NCBI GenBank assembly: GCA_900542475.1
Contig: UQNO01000032.1
Span: 1-22,016, forward strand
Direction of reading: 5' to 3'
DNA: 22,016 nucleotides
Source of the DNA: an uncultured Bacteroidota bacterium
GTDB taxonomy: Bacteria > Bacteroidota > Bacteroidia > Bacteroidales > F082
Shown here: piece after piece, positions 8,956 to 16,157 of the stretch
How the letters are laid out: every line of letters starts with the position of its first letter
How positions within the stretch are numbered: position 1 is the first letter of the stretch
The notes under the pieces: generated by a model
What the model saw: the letters and a program-made list of their open reading frames with translations, nothing else
What the model was told of the DNA's origin: nothing
Databases searched by the model: none
Translations under genes and position numbers: made by a program

Positions 8956-10557
8956 TTAAATTCCGATGAAACTCATCAAGATACCAGCTGCCACCGCCGA
9001 GCCGATAACACCTGCTACGTTAGGTGCCATGGCGTGCATGAGGAGATGGTTCGATGGGTCGTATTTCTGACCTTCGACTTCGGAAACACGGGCTGCGTCA
9101 GGCACTGCCGACACACCTGCGTTGCCGATGAGAGGGTTGATTTTGTTGTCTTCCTTGCAGAAAAGGTTCATCAGTTTGGCACCGCACACGCCGCCGAATG
9201 TCGCGACTGCGAATGAGCAGGCACCCAAAGCGAAGATGATGAGCGAGTCGACCGTCAGGAACACGTCAGCCTGTGTCGAGGCACCGACGGTGAGACCTAA
9301 CAGAATGGTCACGATGTCGATGAGCGGGTTGGCTGCCGTGTTGGCGAGACGTTTTGTCACACCGCTTTCTTTCAACAGGTTGCCGAAGAACAGCATACCC
9401 AGAAGTGGCAAGGCTGAAGGGCTGATGAAGGTGGTGAGCAGCAAGCCGACGATAGGAAAGATAACCTTCTCTGTCTTGCCGACCATGCGAGGTTCCTTCA
9501 TCTTGATGAGACGTTCCTCCTTGGTGGTGAGCAAACGCATGATAGGCGGCTGAATAACAGGCACCAAAGCCATATAGGAATATGCCGCGATGGCTATTGC
9601 ACCGAGGAGGTGTGGAGCCATCTTTGTGGAGATGAAGATAGCGGTAGGACCGTCAGCGCCACCGATGATGCCGATAGCTGCTGCCTCGTGTGGGTCGAAA
9701 CCAAGAGCGCGGGCACTGATGAAGGTGATGAACACACCGAGCTGTGCGGCGGCACCGAGAATCATCAGACGCGGCTGTGATATCAGTGACGAGAAATCGG
9801 TCATCGCACCGATGCCCAGGAAAATCAAAGGAGGATAGATGCCCTGACGGACACCGAAATACAGATAGTTCAACACCGAGCCTTCCTGATATACACCTGT
9901 CTGAATGTTCATGTTGAATACCTGGCTGATGAGGCTGTCGAAGAACTTGGCTGTGTTAGGAGCTGTCGGATCCATGCCTGCCGGAAGGAATGCCGCGAGC
10001 TGTTCAGGACTCATGCTATGGAAATGATTGAGAGCCTGCTGACAGTTCATGGTGTCCTGCCCCTGGAATAGTCCGCAGAAGAATTTCTGTGCCTCGGTGA
10101 GGTCGAAACCTAAATTTCCTTGAATCTCTATCTTCGACAATGAAGCCAAAGCACCATGTAAATCAAAGGTGTACGAATCTTGGATGAAAGGTATGTTACC
10201 CACTATGATACCTACTCCGATAGGAATGAGCAGCATGGGCTCGAAGTCGTACTTGACTGCGAGGAAGATGAACGCAAAGGCGACTAAAATCATGATGAGG
10301 TTCCCTCGTGTGCAGTTTCTGAATCCAGTGAACTGCCAGAACGAATTCATGCCTTCGCTAATGGCTTCTCTTGCCGAGAATGTTGGTGTCCCGGCGTTGT
10401 GAGATTCCATCGTAAGTTCTGTCACATCTTGTGACGAGCTGAACACATGTTCAGCCATCGCAGGGCTTGATGTCATGATGCCGTGAAGCACGAACAAGAT
10501 GGCTATCAACGCGAAAATGAGCAGAGCTTTCTTTTTAACGTTGAATCTTTGTTTCAT
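8956..10557 (-). CDS. Sodium-pumping decarboxylase beta subunit (methylmalonyl-CoA/oxaloacetate decarboxylase type), enlarged
   Basis: This is the membrane subunit that decarboxylates carboxybiotin and drives Na+ export. The core is unmistakable: GVRQGIYPPLIFLGIGAMTDF at 235-255, GIIGGADGPTAIF at 296-308 (D302 corresponds to the Na+-site Asp of the enteric protein), SYMALVPVIQPPIM at 327-340, GNLLKESGV and, near the end, NPLIGNAGVSAVPDAARV and LLMHAMAPNVAGVIGSA. At 533 residues it is about 100 longer than the ~430-residue enteric homologue. The extra length is an N-terminal segment (about 1-84) with its own hydrophobic stretch at 11-28, and a hydrophilic insertion at about 125-226 before GSVLNYLYFG. 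It starts 2 nt after the biotin-carrier stop and is the last gene of the decarboxylase set. Confidence 0.92.
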   Translation of the reverse strand: MKQRFNVKKKALLIFALIAILFVLHGIMTSSPAMAEHVFSSSQDVTELTMESHNAGTPTFSAREAISEGMNSFWQFTGFRNCTRGNLIMILVAFAFIFLAVKYDFEPMLLIPIGVGIIVGNIPFIQDSYTFDLHGALASLSKIEIQGNLGFDLTEAQKFFCGLFQGQDTMNCQQALNHFHSMSPEQLAAFLPAGMDPTAPNTAKFFDSLISQVFNMNIQTGVYQEGSVLNYLYFGVRQGIYPPLIFLGIGAMTDFSSLISQPRLMILGAAAQLGVFITFISARALGFDPHEAAAIGIIGGADGPTAIFISTKMAPHLLGAIAIAAYSYMALVPVIQPPIMRLLTTKEERLIKMKEPRMVGKTEKVIFPIVGLLLTTFISPSALPLLGMLFFGNLLKESGVTKRLANTAANPLIDIVTILLGLTVGASTQADVFLTVDSLIIFALGACSFAVATFGGVCGAKLMNLFCKEDNKINPLIGNAGVSAVPDAARVSEVEGQKYDPSNHLLMHAMAPNVAGVIGSAVAAGILMSFIGI

Positions 10558-10559
10558 AA

Positions 10560-10988
10560 TTAACCAATTACAAATAAAACAGCACCTTGCAAGATGTTGT
10601 CGCCAACTCTGACTTTAATTTCTTTGATTGTTCCGTCAACTTCAGCGAGGAAGTTGTTTTCCATCTTCATGGCTTCGTACATCATGAGTTTGTCGCCGCG
10701 TTTCACGACATCGCCCACGTTGACGTAGATTTGCATGATAGTGCCGGGAAGCGGCGCCAACGCCTTGTAGCCGTCGACAGGTGTGGAGTGGGTCTCTTCG
10801 GCTTTCGGAGCTGCTTTCGGTTTCGGAGCCGGTTTCGGAGCGACGAAAGTCGGGACTTCTTCCTCTTCACGCAGTACTGTTACATTATATCGAGTGCCGT
10901 TGACGATGACTTCGGCGTTTTCGCCTTCATATTTCTTCACTTCGACTTCGTACTCTTTTCCGTTGACTGTGAATTTAAATTTCTTCAT
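10560..10988 (-). CDS. Biotin carrier subunit of the Na+-pumping decarboxylase
   Basis: The protein (142 residues) carries the biotin that shuttles CO2 from the carboxyltransferase to the membrane beta chain. The biotinylation motif EAMKM at 105-109 identifies Lys108 as the biotin site, in a typical lipoyl/biotinyl half-barrel (residues about 75-142). A flexible Pro/Ala/Lys linker (VAPKPAPKPKAAPKAEE, about 49-65) joins it to an N-terminal beta-rich segment (1-40) that probably docks on the partner subunits. It lies 1 nt after the gamma chain and 2 nt before the beta chain. Holo-BPL must be encoded elsewhere. Confidence 0.94.
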   Translation of the reverse strand: MKKFKFTVNGKEYEVEVKKYEGENAEVIVNGTRYNVTVLREEEEVPTFVAPKPAPKPKAAPKAEETHSTPVDGYKALAPLPGTIMQIYVNVGDVVKRGDKLMMYEAMKMENNFLAEVDGTIKEIKVRVGDNILQGAVLFVIG

Positions 10989-10989
10989 T

Positions 10990-11370
10990 TTAATACTTTT
11001 TTGTTAATCCGTTTAATCCGTAAATCTTCGAGTTCCATGGTGAATAAGGACGCTCAACTCTCTTGATGGTCATCAAGCCTGACTCCTCGTCGTGAACTTC
11101 TTTGGAGAGCGACAATGCCAGTCCGATAACCACTGCGAGGTCTTCATCGACCTTCCAGCCCGCTGCTGTTGAAGTGCTCGGCGCCGAAGTCTTCTTCTCT
11201 CTCTTGAATGTCTTGAAGTCGTGGTTTACAAGTTTCGAGAAACCCGCGAAGATGATGAAAAGAATAATCAGAGCCATAATCACGATGAGAAATCCTCCAA
11301 GGGTGACAATCCAGTCGTGAGTGGCGATAGGTTCTTTAACAGCCGATAACAATATTGATAACATATTCAT
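10990..11370 (-). CDS. Decarboxylase gamma chain (OadG/MmdD-like)
   Basis: This small subunit (126 residues) anchors and assembles the decarboxylase. One transmembrane helix is visible at about 20-47 (WIVTLGGFLIVIMALIILF), followed by a charged region and a Ser/Thr/Ala/Pro linker (SAPSTSTAAG). The C-terminal half (DEDLAVVIGLALSLS; PYSPWNSKIYGLNGL) matches the conserved tail seen in Bacteroidetes-type gamma chains. I used the ATG at 11370; an in-frame ATG two codons later is equally possible. It follows the carboxyltransferase gene by 44 nt of AT-rich DNA and precedes the biotin carrier by 1 nt, so it belongs to the same transcript. Confidence 0.85.
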   Translation of the reverse strand: MNMLSILLSAVKEPIATHDWIVTLGGFLIVIMALIILFIIFAGFSKLVNHDFKTFKREKKTSAPSTSTAAGWKVDEDLAVVIGLALSLSKEVHDEESGLMTIKRVERPYSPWNSKIYGLNGLTKKY

Positions 11371-11414
11371 ATTCTATTCAATTTTAAATCTTTACAAATA
11401 ACTTTGAATTAAAA

Positions 11415-12974
11415 TTACAATGGAATATTGCAATGTTTTTTAGGCGGATTGGTGTCTTTCTTTGTCTCGAGCGCCTGCAAGGCTCTGATGACGCGGAAGC
11501 GTGTGTTGCGCGGCTCGATGACATCGTCGATGTAGCCGAATTTCGCCGAATCGTAAGGATTTGCGAATTTGTCGCGATATTCACGTTCTTTCTTTGCCGC
11601 GAACTCTGTGCGTTCCTCGGCGTTTTCTATAGCGGAGATTTCCTTGCCGTTGAGGATTTCGACGGCGCCTGAAGGTCCCATGACGGCGATTTCCGCTGTT
11701 GGCCAAGCGTAGTTGATGTCGGCGCGGAGCTGCTTGCAGCCCATGACGAGGTGTGAGCCACCGTATGACTTGCGGATGGTGATGGTGATTTTCGGCACCG
11801 TCGCCTCGCCGTAGGCGAACAGCATCTTGGCTCCGTGGGTGATGACACCGCCGTATTCTTGTACTGTGCCGGGCAAGAAGCCGGGAACATCGACCAATGT
11901 CACTATAGGAATATTGAACGCGTCGCAGAAGCGGACGAAACGAGCGCCTTTGCGCGATGAGTTGATGTCGAGCACGCCGGCGAGGAATGCCGGGTTGTTG
12001 GCGACGATACCGACAGACTTGCCGTCGAAACGGGCGAAGCCGACAATCAGGTTCTTTGCGAAGTCTTTTGCGACTTCAAGGAACTCGCCGTTATCCACGA
12101 TGGCGTGGATGATATGCTGCATGTCGTATGGCTTGTTGGGGTTGTCAGGAATGATAGCGTTGAGCGAGTCTTCCTTGCGGTCTATTGGGTCGTTACACTC
12201 TATGCGCGCAGCCTCCTCAAGGTTGTTCTGCGGCAAATATGAAATGAGATCGCGAATGAGTTGCAGGCCTTCTTCTTCTGTAGCGGCCATGAACTGGCTC
12301 ACGCCTGATTTCTCGTTGTGTACGAGAGCGCCACCGAGTTGGTCGGTGCTGACATCTTCGCCGGTCACGGTCTTCACTACCTTGGGGCCGGTGAGGAACA
12401 TGTAACTGTTCTGCTCGGTCATGAGGATGAAGTCTGTCAACGCCGGTGAATACACCGCGCCGCCCGCGCATGGTCCGAAGATGGCGCTGATTTGTGGCAC
12501 CACGCCTGATGCGTTGATGTTGCGCTGGAAAATCTCGGCGAAACCCGCCAGCGAGCGAGAGCCTTCCTGGATACGCGCGCCGCCCGAATCGTTGATGCCG
12601 ATGATAGGAGCGCCGACTTTCATGGCTTGGTCCATCACCTTGCAAATCTTCTTTGACATGGTCTCTGACAATGAACCGCCAAGCACTGTGAAGTCCTGTG
12701 AATAGACATAGACGAGACGTCCGTCGATGGTGCCGTAGCCTGTCACAACGCCATCACCGAGATACACCTGCTTCTCCAGACCGAAGTCGGTGGTGCGGTG
12801 TGTGAGAAACATGTCGAATTCTTCAAAGCTACCCTCGTCGAGCAACATGGCGATGCGCTCACGAGCGGTGTACTTTCCTTTTTCATGTTGTGAAGCGATG
12901 CGTTTCTCGCCGCCGCCTTGACGTGCGAGAGCGCGCTTGTCCAACAACTCTTGGATTTTCTGTTCGATTAACAT
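11415..12974 (-). CDS. mmdA: Methylmalonyl-CoA decarboxylase alpha subunit (acyl-CoA carboxyltransferase)
   Basis: At 519 residues this is a full-length carboxyltransferase of the crotonase fold, in two halves. It moves the carboxyl group between an acyl-CoA and biotin. Diagnostic stretches are GKYTARERIAMLLD near residue 33, DSGGARIQEGSRSL, FGPCAGGAVYSPALTD, GPKVVKTVTGEDV, NNPAFLAGVLDINSSRKGARF and DVPGFLPGTVQEYGG, ending with WPTAEIAVMGPSGAVEIL. The family also includes propionyl-CoA carboxylase beta chains. I call it a decarboxylase because the next genes encode the gamma, biotin and Na+-pump beta chains, the gene before it encodes methylmalonyl-CoA epimerase, and no biotin carboxylase is nearby. 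In Bacteroidetes that combination converts (S)-methylmalonyl-CoA to propionyl-CoA with Na+ export. A propionyl-CoA carboxylase role in reverse cannot be excluded. Confidence 0.92.
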   Translation of the reverse strand: MLIEQKIQELLDKRALARQGGGEKRIASQHEKGKYTARERIAMLLDEGSFEEFDMFLTHRTTDFGLEKQVYLGDGVVTGYGTIDGRLVYVYSQDFTVLGGSLSETMSKKICKVMDQAMKVGAPIIGINDSGGARIQEGSRSLAGFAEIFQRNINASGVVPQISAIFGPCAGGAVYSPALTDFILMTEQNSYMFLTGPKVVKTVTGEDVSTDQLGGALVHNEKSGVSQFMAATEEEGLQLIRDLISYLPQNNLEEAARIECNDPIDRKEDSLNAIIPDNPNKPYDMQHIIHAIVDNGEFLEVAKDFAKNLIVGFARFDGKSVGIVANNPAFLAGVLDINSSRKGARFVRFCDAFNIPIVTLVDVPGFLPGTVQEYGGVITHGAKMLFAYGEATVPKITITIRKSYGGSHLVMGCKQLRADINYAWPTAEIAVMGPSGAVEILNGKEISAIENAEERTEFAAKKEREYRDKFANPYDSAKFGYIDDVIEPRNTRFRVIRALQALETKKDTNPPKKHCNIPL

Positions 12975-12989
12975 TTCTTGAGATTTTTA

Positions 12990-13406
12990 TTATTTGTTTT
13001 TGTTTTCGCAAAGTTCTGTGAGTACTCCGCATGTTGATTTCGGGTGCATAAAAGCGATTGTCAAACCCTCTGCACCGCCGCGTGGAGTCTCGTCAATGAG
13101 GCGGAAACCGGCTTCTTGGGCTTCTGCCAGCTGATCCTCTATGCCTTCCACCGCAAACGCGATGTGATGCATGCCGCCCTTGCCGTTGTTCTTCTCGATG
13201 AAAGCCGCAATAGTGCTTTCCGGTGATGTCGGCTCAAGAAGCTCTATCTTGGTCTGACCAACCTTAAAGAAAGCCGTCTTTACTTTCTGATCCAGAACTT
13301 CTTCAATGGCATAGCATTTCGTTCCGAGCATTTTCTCGAAAACAGGAATCGACTCGTCTAAACTCTTGACAGCAATTCCAATGTGTTCAATATGAGTGGG
13401 ATTCAT
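12990..13406 (-). CDS. mce: Methylmalonyl-CoA epimerase
   Basis: This 138-residue protein of the vicinal-oxygen-chelate fold interconverts (R)- and (S)-methylmalonyl-CoA, the step between methylmalonyl-CoA mutase and the decarboxylase. Two beta-alpha-beta-beta-beta repeats are visible, starting at EHIGIAV and HHIAFAV. Probable metal ligands are H8, Q40, H81 and E131 (LTELCE), in the positions known for this family. The length is typical. It is the first gene of the transcript, 15 nt before mmdA, and a promoter-like -7 box and a 14-bp palindrome lie just upstream of it. Confidence 0.94.
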   Translation of the reverse strand: MNPTHIEHIGIAVKSLDESIPVFEKMLGTKCYAIEEVLDQKVKTAFFKVGQTKIELLEPTSPESTIAAFIEKNNGKGGMHHIAFAVEGIEDQLAEAQEAGFRLIDETPRGGAEGLTIAFMHPKSTCGVLTELCENKNK

Positions 13407-13410
13407 AATA

Positions 13411-13424
13411 AAATAACGTTATTT
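13411..13424. promoter_or_regulatory. 14-bp perfect palindrome in the mce leader
   Basis: AAATAACGTTATTT is an exact palindrome placed 4 nt before the mce ATG and downstream of the candidate -7 box. As DNA it could be an operator; as RNA it could only form a short stem. No regulator can be named. Confidence 0.35.
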
Positions 13425-13445
13425 AATTTAAACTCGAATTCGATG

Positions 13446-13453
13446 CAAAGATA
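13446..13453 (-). promoter_or_regulatory. Candidate -7 box of the mce-decarboxylase operon
   Basis: On the minus strand this reads TATCTTTG, a match to the Bacteroidetes TAnnTTTG consensus, 39 nt before the mce ATG. No TTTG is found at the expected spacing for a -33 box; the nearest, ATTG, is about 22 nt away and imperfect. The site lies between the end of the M1 peptidase gene and mce, exactly where an operon promoter is needed. Confidence 0.5.
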
Positions 13454-13463
13454 AACAAAAATA

Positions 13464-15776
13464 TTATCTCTTAATCAATTTTTCTGTCGAAATGATATTT
13501 TTATTCTTGTCAAGAAGATTTATATAATAAATTCCGGCGGGGAAATCTTCTACGGAAAACGTTAGTTCGTTGTCTGAAAGACTGTAAGAACCGACTGTCT
13601 GTCCTAAATTATTGATAATCAAGATTTCTGAATTATCTGTTTTTGTGCTTATCTTCACAATGTTGTTTGCCGGGTTTGGCGCGAGAAATATTAGTTTCGT
13701 GTCGAAAGCATTTTCGTCCAATCCGAGGTGTGTCTTGTCGATGGCTCCGATGGTGTACTGTCCGGACTGCACGTCATCGACGATGAATCTTCCCATCTTC
13801 CAGTTCCAGTTGTTGCCATGAATGGTATAAGGAATGGTGTGCCAGTCGTCTAACGGTGTCGGGCGGTAGAGCAGCACCGCGGAATCGTTGGCCGAGTGTA
13901 TGATGTCGCCGTCGATGTCGGCATTGTGGGAATAATCGAAGGTGGCGCTGACATCGGCATCGCCAAAGTCGATGCGCATGACATTCCAGAAATGGCTTGT
14001 GGAGACTGCCAAAGCAGGATTGCCGCTGCTTCCATCGGGGCCGACTATATGAGCCTCCGAGCGAAGCATCACCGAGTCGGTAACCGAGTTGACTTTGACG
14101 GCGTGACGTGTCATGTTGAGGGTGGCAGTGCCGGTGGCAGTCAGATTCTTGTCAATCTTGGCGTCAAGGAAATGATTGTGATAATCGACAAAGGCAAAAG
14201 CCGGATTGATATCGATGGTGGCACACTGCTCGGCTGCTGCACCGTCCCAGTTGACCATCGCTGTCTGCATCGCCCCTTCGTGGTCGATGAAAGTGACTTC
14301 CACCCTGTTGTTTTGACCGATATGCGATGAGCCGACATGCTGATAGGTCATCTTAAAGCTTACATCATATTGACTTCCGTTTGGTGTTGCGTCAAGTATG
14401 CTGACATCGTAATGAGGCATACCGGGTGTGAAGACGTAGGTGTCGAAAAATCCGTTCATGTCAACACCCGTTGATGATGTAAGGGCATCACGGAGCTGCT
14501 CCGAGGTGGCGGCGCTATATGCGTAAGTGTCAAGATGGTCACGTAATCCCGACAGGAAAGTTTCCCTGCCGAGGTAGTTCATCATGGTGTTGACCACTAC
14601 GGCTCCGCGGTTGTAGATGGCTTCACTGTCGTAGGTCATGCTCAACGGCATGTTGTTGAGAGGAATCCAGTGATTGGGATTTTTGCACCAGTTGGTGATG
14701 TTGTTGATTTTTTTACCCATGGCCTGCTGGAAGTCGCTTTCGCCGTAAACAGCAGAGCGGTAGAACACCCCGCAGAACTGTGCAAAACCTTCGTTGAGCC
14801 ACATATCGCCTGCCGTGGAGCAGGTGACCTTGTTGCCAAACCACATGTGCGCCATCTCGTGTGCCACGAACTCCTCCTGGTCTGTGTTGCCTGTCACGAC
14901 ATTGGCAGTGATGCCGATGTTGTCCACGTGCTCCATGCAGCCCACTATGGTGACGGCGTAGCCTATGCGGTTAAACGGATATGGCCCGAAACAGTTTTCG
15001 AAGAAATTGGCAATGTCTTTCACATTGACGAAAGTGCCGGGTACGTTGTTGAGCAGGTTTGGCTTCACATAAACGGTAATCGGGATGTCTTTTTCCGTGC
15101 CGTTGTATGTGTCTGTCCACTCCACGTAGTTGCCTGCCACGAAGGAGATGTGATATGTCGCAATCTCTTGGGGCACATTGTAATGCACGGTCTTGGTGTC
15201 GTTGCCGTTGTCGATGGTGTTCACGAGGTTGCCACCGCAGACGGCGGTCATGTCGTTAGGCACTGTGACGTAGATGTCGTATGTTGCCTTGTCGGTGAAA
15301 TTGTCGATGCACGGAAACCACGCTTTCCCGAGGTTATGCGGTATCGACTCGAAGCCCACGCCCATGTTGCAGACATAGTTGTTTGTCGTGCCGTTGCCGC
15401 TCCACAGTATTCCTCCCCAGCCGTCGTTGTAGGTTTGTCCACTGTAACTTATTGTAAACGACGCTGTCGAGTTTGCAGCCAATGGAGTGCCAAGGCTTAT
15501 TGTCAGCACATCGTTGCTTTGTGAGTAGTGACTGACTGTCGCCCCGTTTGCCGTCACGGCGGACACGGTCAACATTTTAAGTTCAAGTTCGATGGTATTT
15601 GTTGAAGTCAAGGTCGTCAATGTGACCGTTGTCTCGGCATTGATAGAATGAGACGCGAAATCGATGTCGTTCAAATGGATTTCGTAAAGTATCACGTCGA
15701 TATTCTCGCCGATGCGGTTTTTCGCTGTCGCGAAGAATGCGGTAAAAACCAAGAATATTGCAAGGAGTTTTTTCAT
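13464..15776 (-). CDS. M1 family metallo-aminopeptidase with T9SS sorting domain
   Basis: This exported zinc peptidase (770 residues) should remove N-terminal amino acids from peptides outside the cell. It starts with a signal peptide (MKKLLAIFLVFTAFFATA). An N-terminal beta domain follows, with KAWFPCIDNFTDKATYDIYV at 151-170. The zinc site is HEMAH at 306-310 with the third ligand Glu329 in WLNEGFAQF, the standard 18-residue spacing, and YNRGAVVV supplies the likely catalytic Tyr. The exopeptidase motif, usually GAMEN, reads GCMEH (279-283). A type A sorting domain closes the protein (LAPNPANN ... GIYYINLL ... KLIKR). A longer reading frame extends to 15851, but a good promoter lies inside that extension and the signal peptide begins at 15776, so I use the shorter form. 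Confidence 0.92.
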   Translation of the reverse strand: MKKLLAIFLVFTAFFATAKNRIGENIDVILYEIHLNDIDFASHSINAETTVTLTTLTSTNTIELELKMLTVSAVTANGATVSHYSQSNDVLTISLGTPLAANSTASFTISYSGQTYNDGWGGILWSGNGTTNNYVCNMGVGFESIPHNLGKAWFPCIDNFTDKATYDIYVTVPNDMTAVCGGNLVNTIDNGNDTKTVHYNVPQEIATYHISFVAGNYVEWTDTYNGTEKDIPITVYVKPNLLNNVPGTFVNVKDIANFFENCFGPYPFNRIGYAVTIVGCMEHVDNIGITANVVTGNTDQEEFVAHEMAHMWFGNKVTCSTAGDMWLNEGFAQFCGVFYRSAVYGESDFQQAMGKKINNITNWCKNPNHWIPLNNMPLSMTYDSEAIYNRGAVVVNTMMNYLGRETFLSGLRDHLDTYAYSAATSEQLRDALTSSTGVDMNGFFDTYVFTPGMPHYDVSILDATPNGSQYDVSFKMTYQHVGSSHIGQNNRVEVTFIDHEGAMQTAMVNWDGAAAEQCATIDINPAFAFVDYHNHFLDAKIDKNLTATGTATLNMTRHAVKVNSVTDSVMLRSEAHIVGPDGSSGNPALAVSTSHFWNVMRIDFGDADVSATFDYSHNADIDGDIIHSANDSAVLLYRPTPLDDWHTIPYTIHGNNWNWKMGRFIVDDVQSGQYTIGAIDKTHLGLDENAFDTKLIFLAPNPANNIVKISTKTDNSEILIINNLGQTVGSYSLSDNELTFSVEDFPAGIYYINLLDKNKNIISTEKLIKR

Positions 15777-15800
15777 TTTGATGAGATTTTGAATAATCTG

Positions 15801-15831
15801 CAAAGGTACAAAGGATTTTTGATATTGCAAA
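15801..15831 (-). promoter_or_regulatory. Promoter of the M1 peptidase gene
   Basis: On the minus strand TACCTTTG (15801-15808) matches TAnnTTTG, and TTTG at 15828-15831 stands 19 nt upstream, the standard Bacteroidetes sigma-ABfr spacing. The box ends 24 nt before the ATG at 15776, which supports that start. Confidence 0.7.
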
Positions 15832-15978
15832 ATGAAAAATGGAAATTTCACGGAATTTCATACGTCTCTATGGCGTTATCGACAACAGAAACTATATCAA
15901 ACGGTAGCTGTTTTTTTACCTGTCACCACCTGTTTGGGGGCGACATTGCCTTTGATTTTGCTTGCTTTTAATGAAAAA
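15832..15978. other. Intergenic stretch without a recognised gene
   Basis: Between the M1 promoter and the first palindromic element I see no convincing coding frame, RNA gene or repeat. It contains a run of T at 15909-15916 and a G-run near 15937 but no stable stem that I could support. Confidence 0.5.
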
Positions 15979-16090
15979 ACGTCATTTCGACTGTAGGCGG
16001 AGCGGAACGAAGAAATCTCCGACAAAAGATTCATGCTAACTCTAATGTCGGAGATTTCTCGACTCCACTTCGTTTCGCTCGAAATGACGT
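15979..16090. repeat. Palindromic intergenic element, copy 1 (terminator-like on minus strand)
   Basis: The left arm (15979-16024) and right arm (16046-16090) are inverse repeats around a 21-nt loop. The outer 12 bp (ACGTCATTTCGA) and inner 14 bp (AGAAATCTCCGACA) pair perfectly. The middle part is imperfect (GGCGGAGCGGAACGA against GCGAAACGAAGTGGAG). On the minus strand the stem is followed at once by a run of six T (15974-15979 in complement), so it may act as the terminator of the S46 gene. A diverged relative lies at 18411-18554. Confidence 0.8.
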
Positions 16091-16092
16091 CC

Positions 16093-16155
16093 CTAATGTC
16101 TAACATCTAACGTCTAACGTCTAATGTCTAACGTCTAACGTCTAACGTCTAACGT
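16093..16155. repeat. Tandem array of nine 7-bp units (CTAACGT)
   Basis: Nine consecutive heptamers follow the pattern CTAAYRT. Six are CTAACGT; the others are CTAATGT (twice) and CTAACAT (once). The array fills the space between palindromic element 1 and the stop codon of the S46 gene (16158-16160). The unit resembles sequences at the element's edge and loop (CTAATGTC, GCTAACTC), which suggests it grew from the element's end. Confidence 0.9.
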
Positions 16156-16157
16156 CT

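Noticed and set aside
11827..12405. Open frame of 192 codons on the + strand
   Set aside because: It is antisense to mmdA, whose protein is strongly conserved, and it has no recognisable domain.
11415..12974. Propionyl-CoA carboxylase beta chain as the product name
   Set aside because: The carboxyltransferase family is shared, but the adjacent gamma, biotin and Na+-pump beta chains and the absence of a biotin carboxylase favour a decarboxylase.
14670..15524. Long open frame (284 codons) on the + strand
   Set aside because: It is antisense to the M1 peptidase gene, shows no family motif, and has a His/Val/Cys-rich composition typical of a complement frame.
16093..16155. CRISPR array
   Set aside because: The units are 7 bp and contiguous, without spacers, and no cas gene is near.
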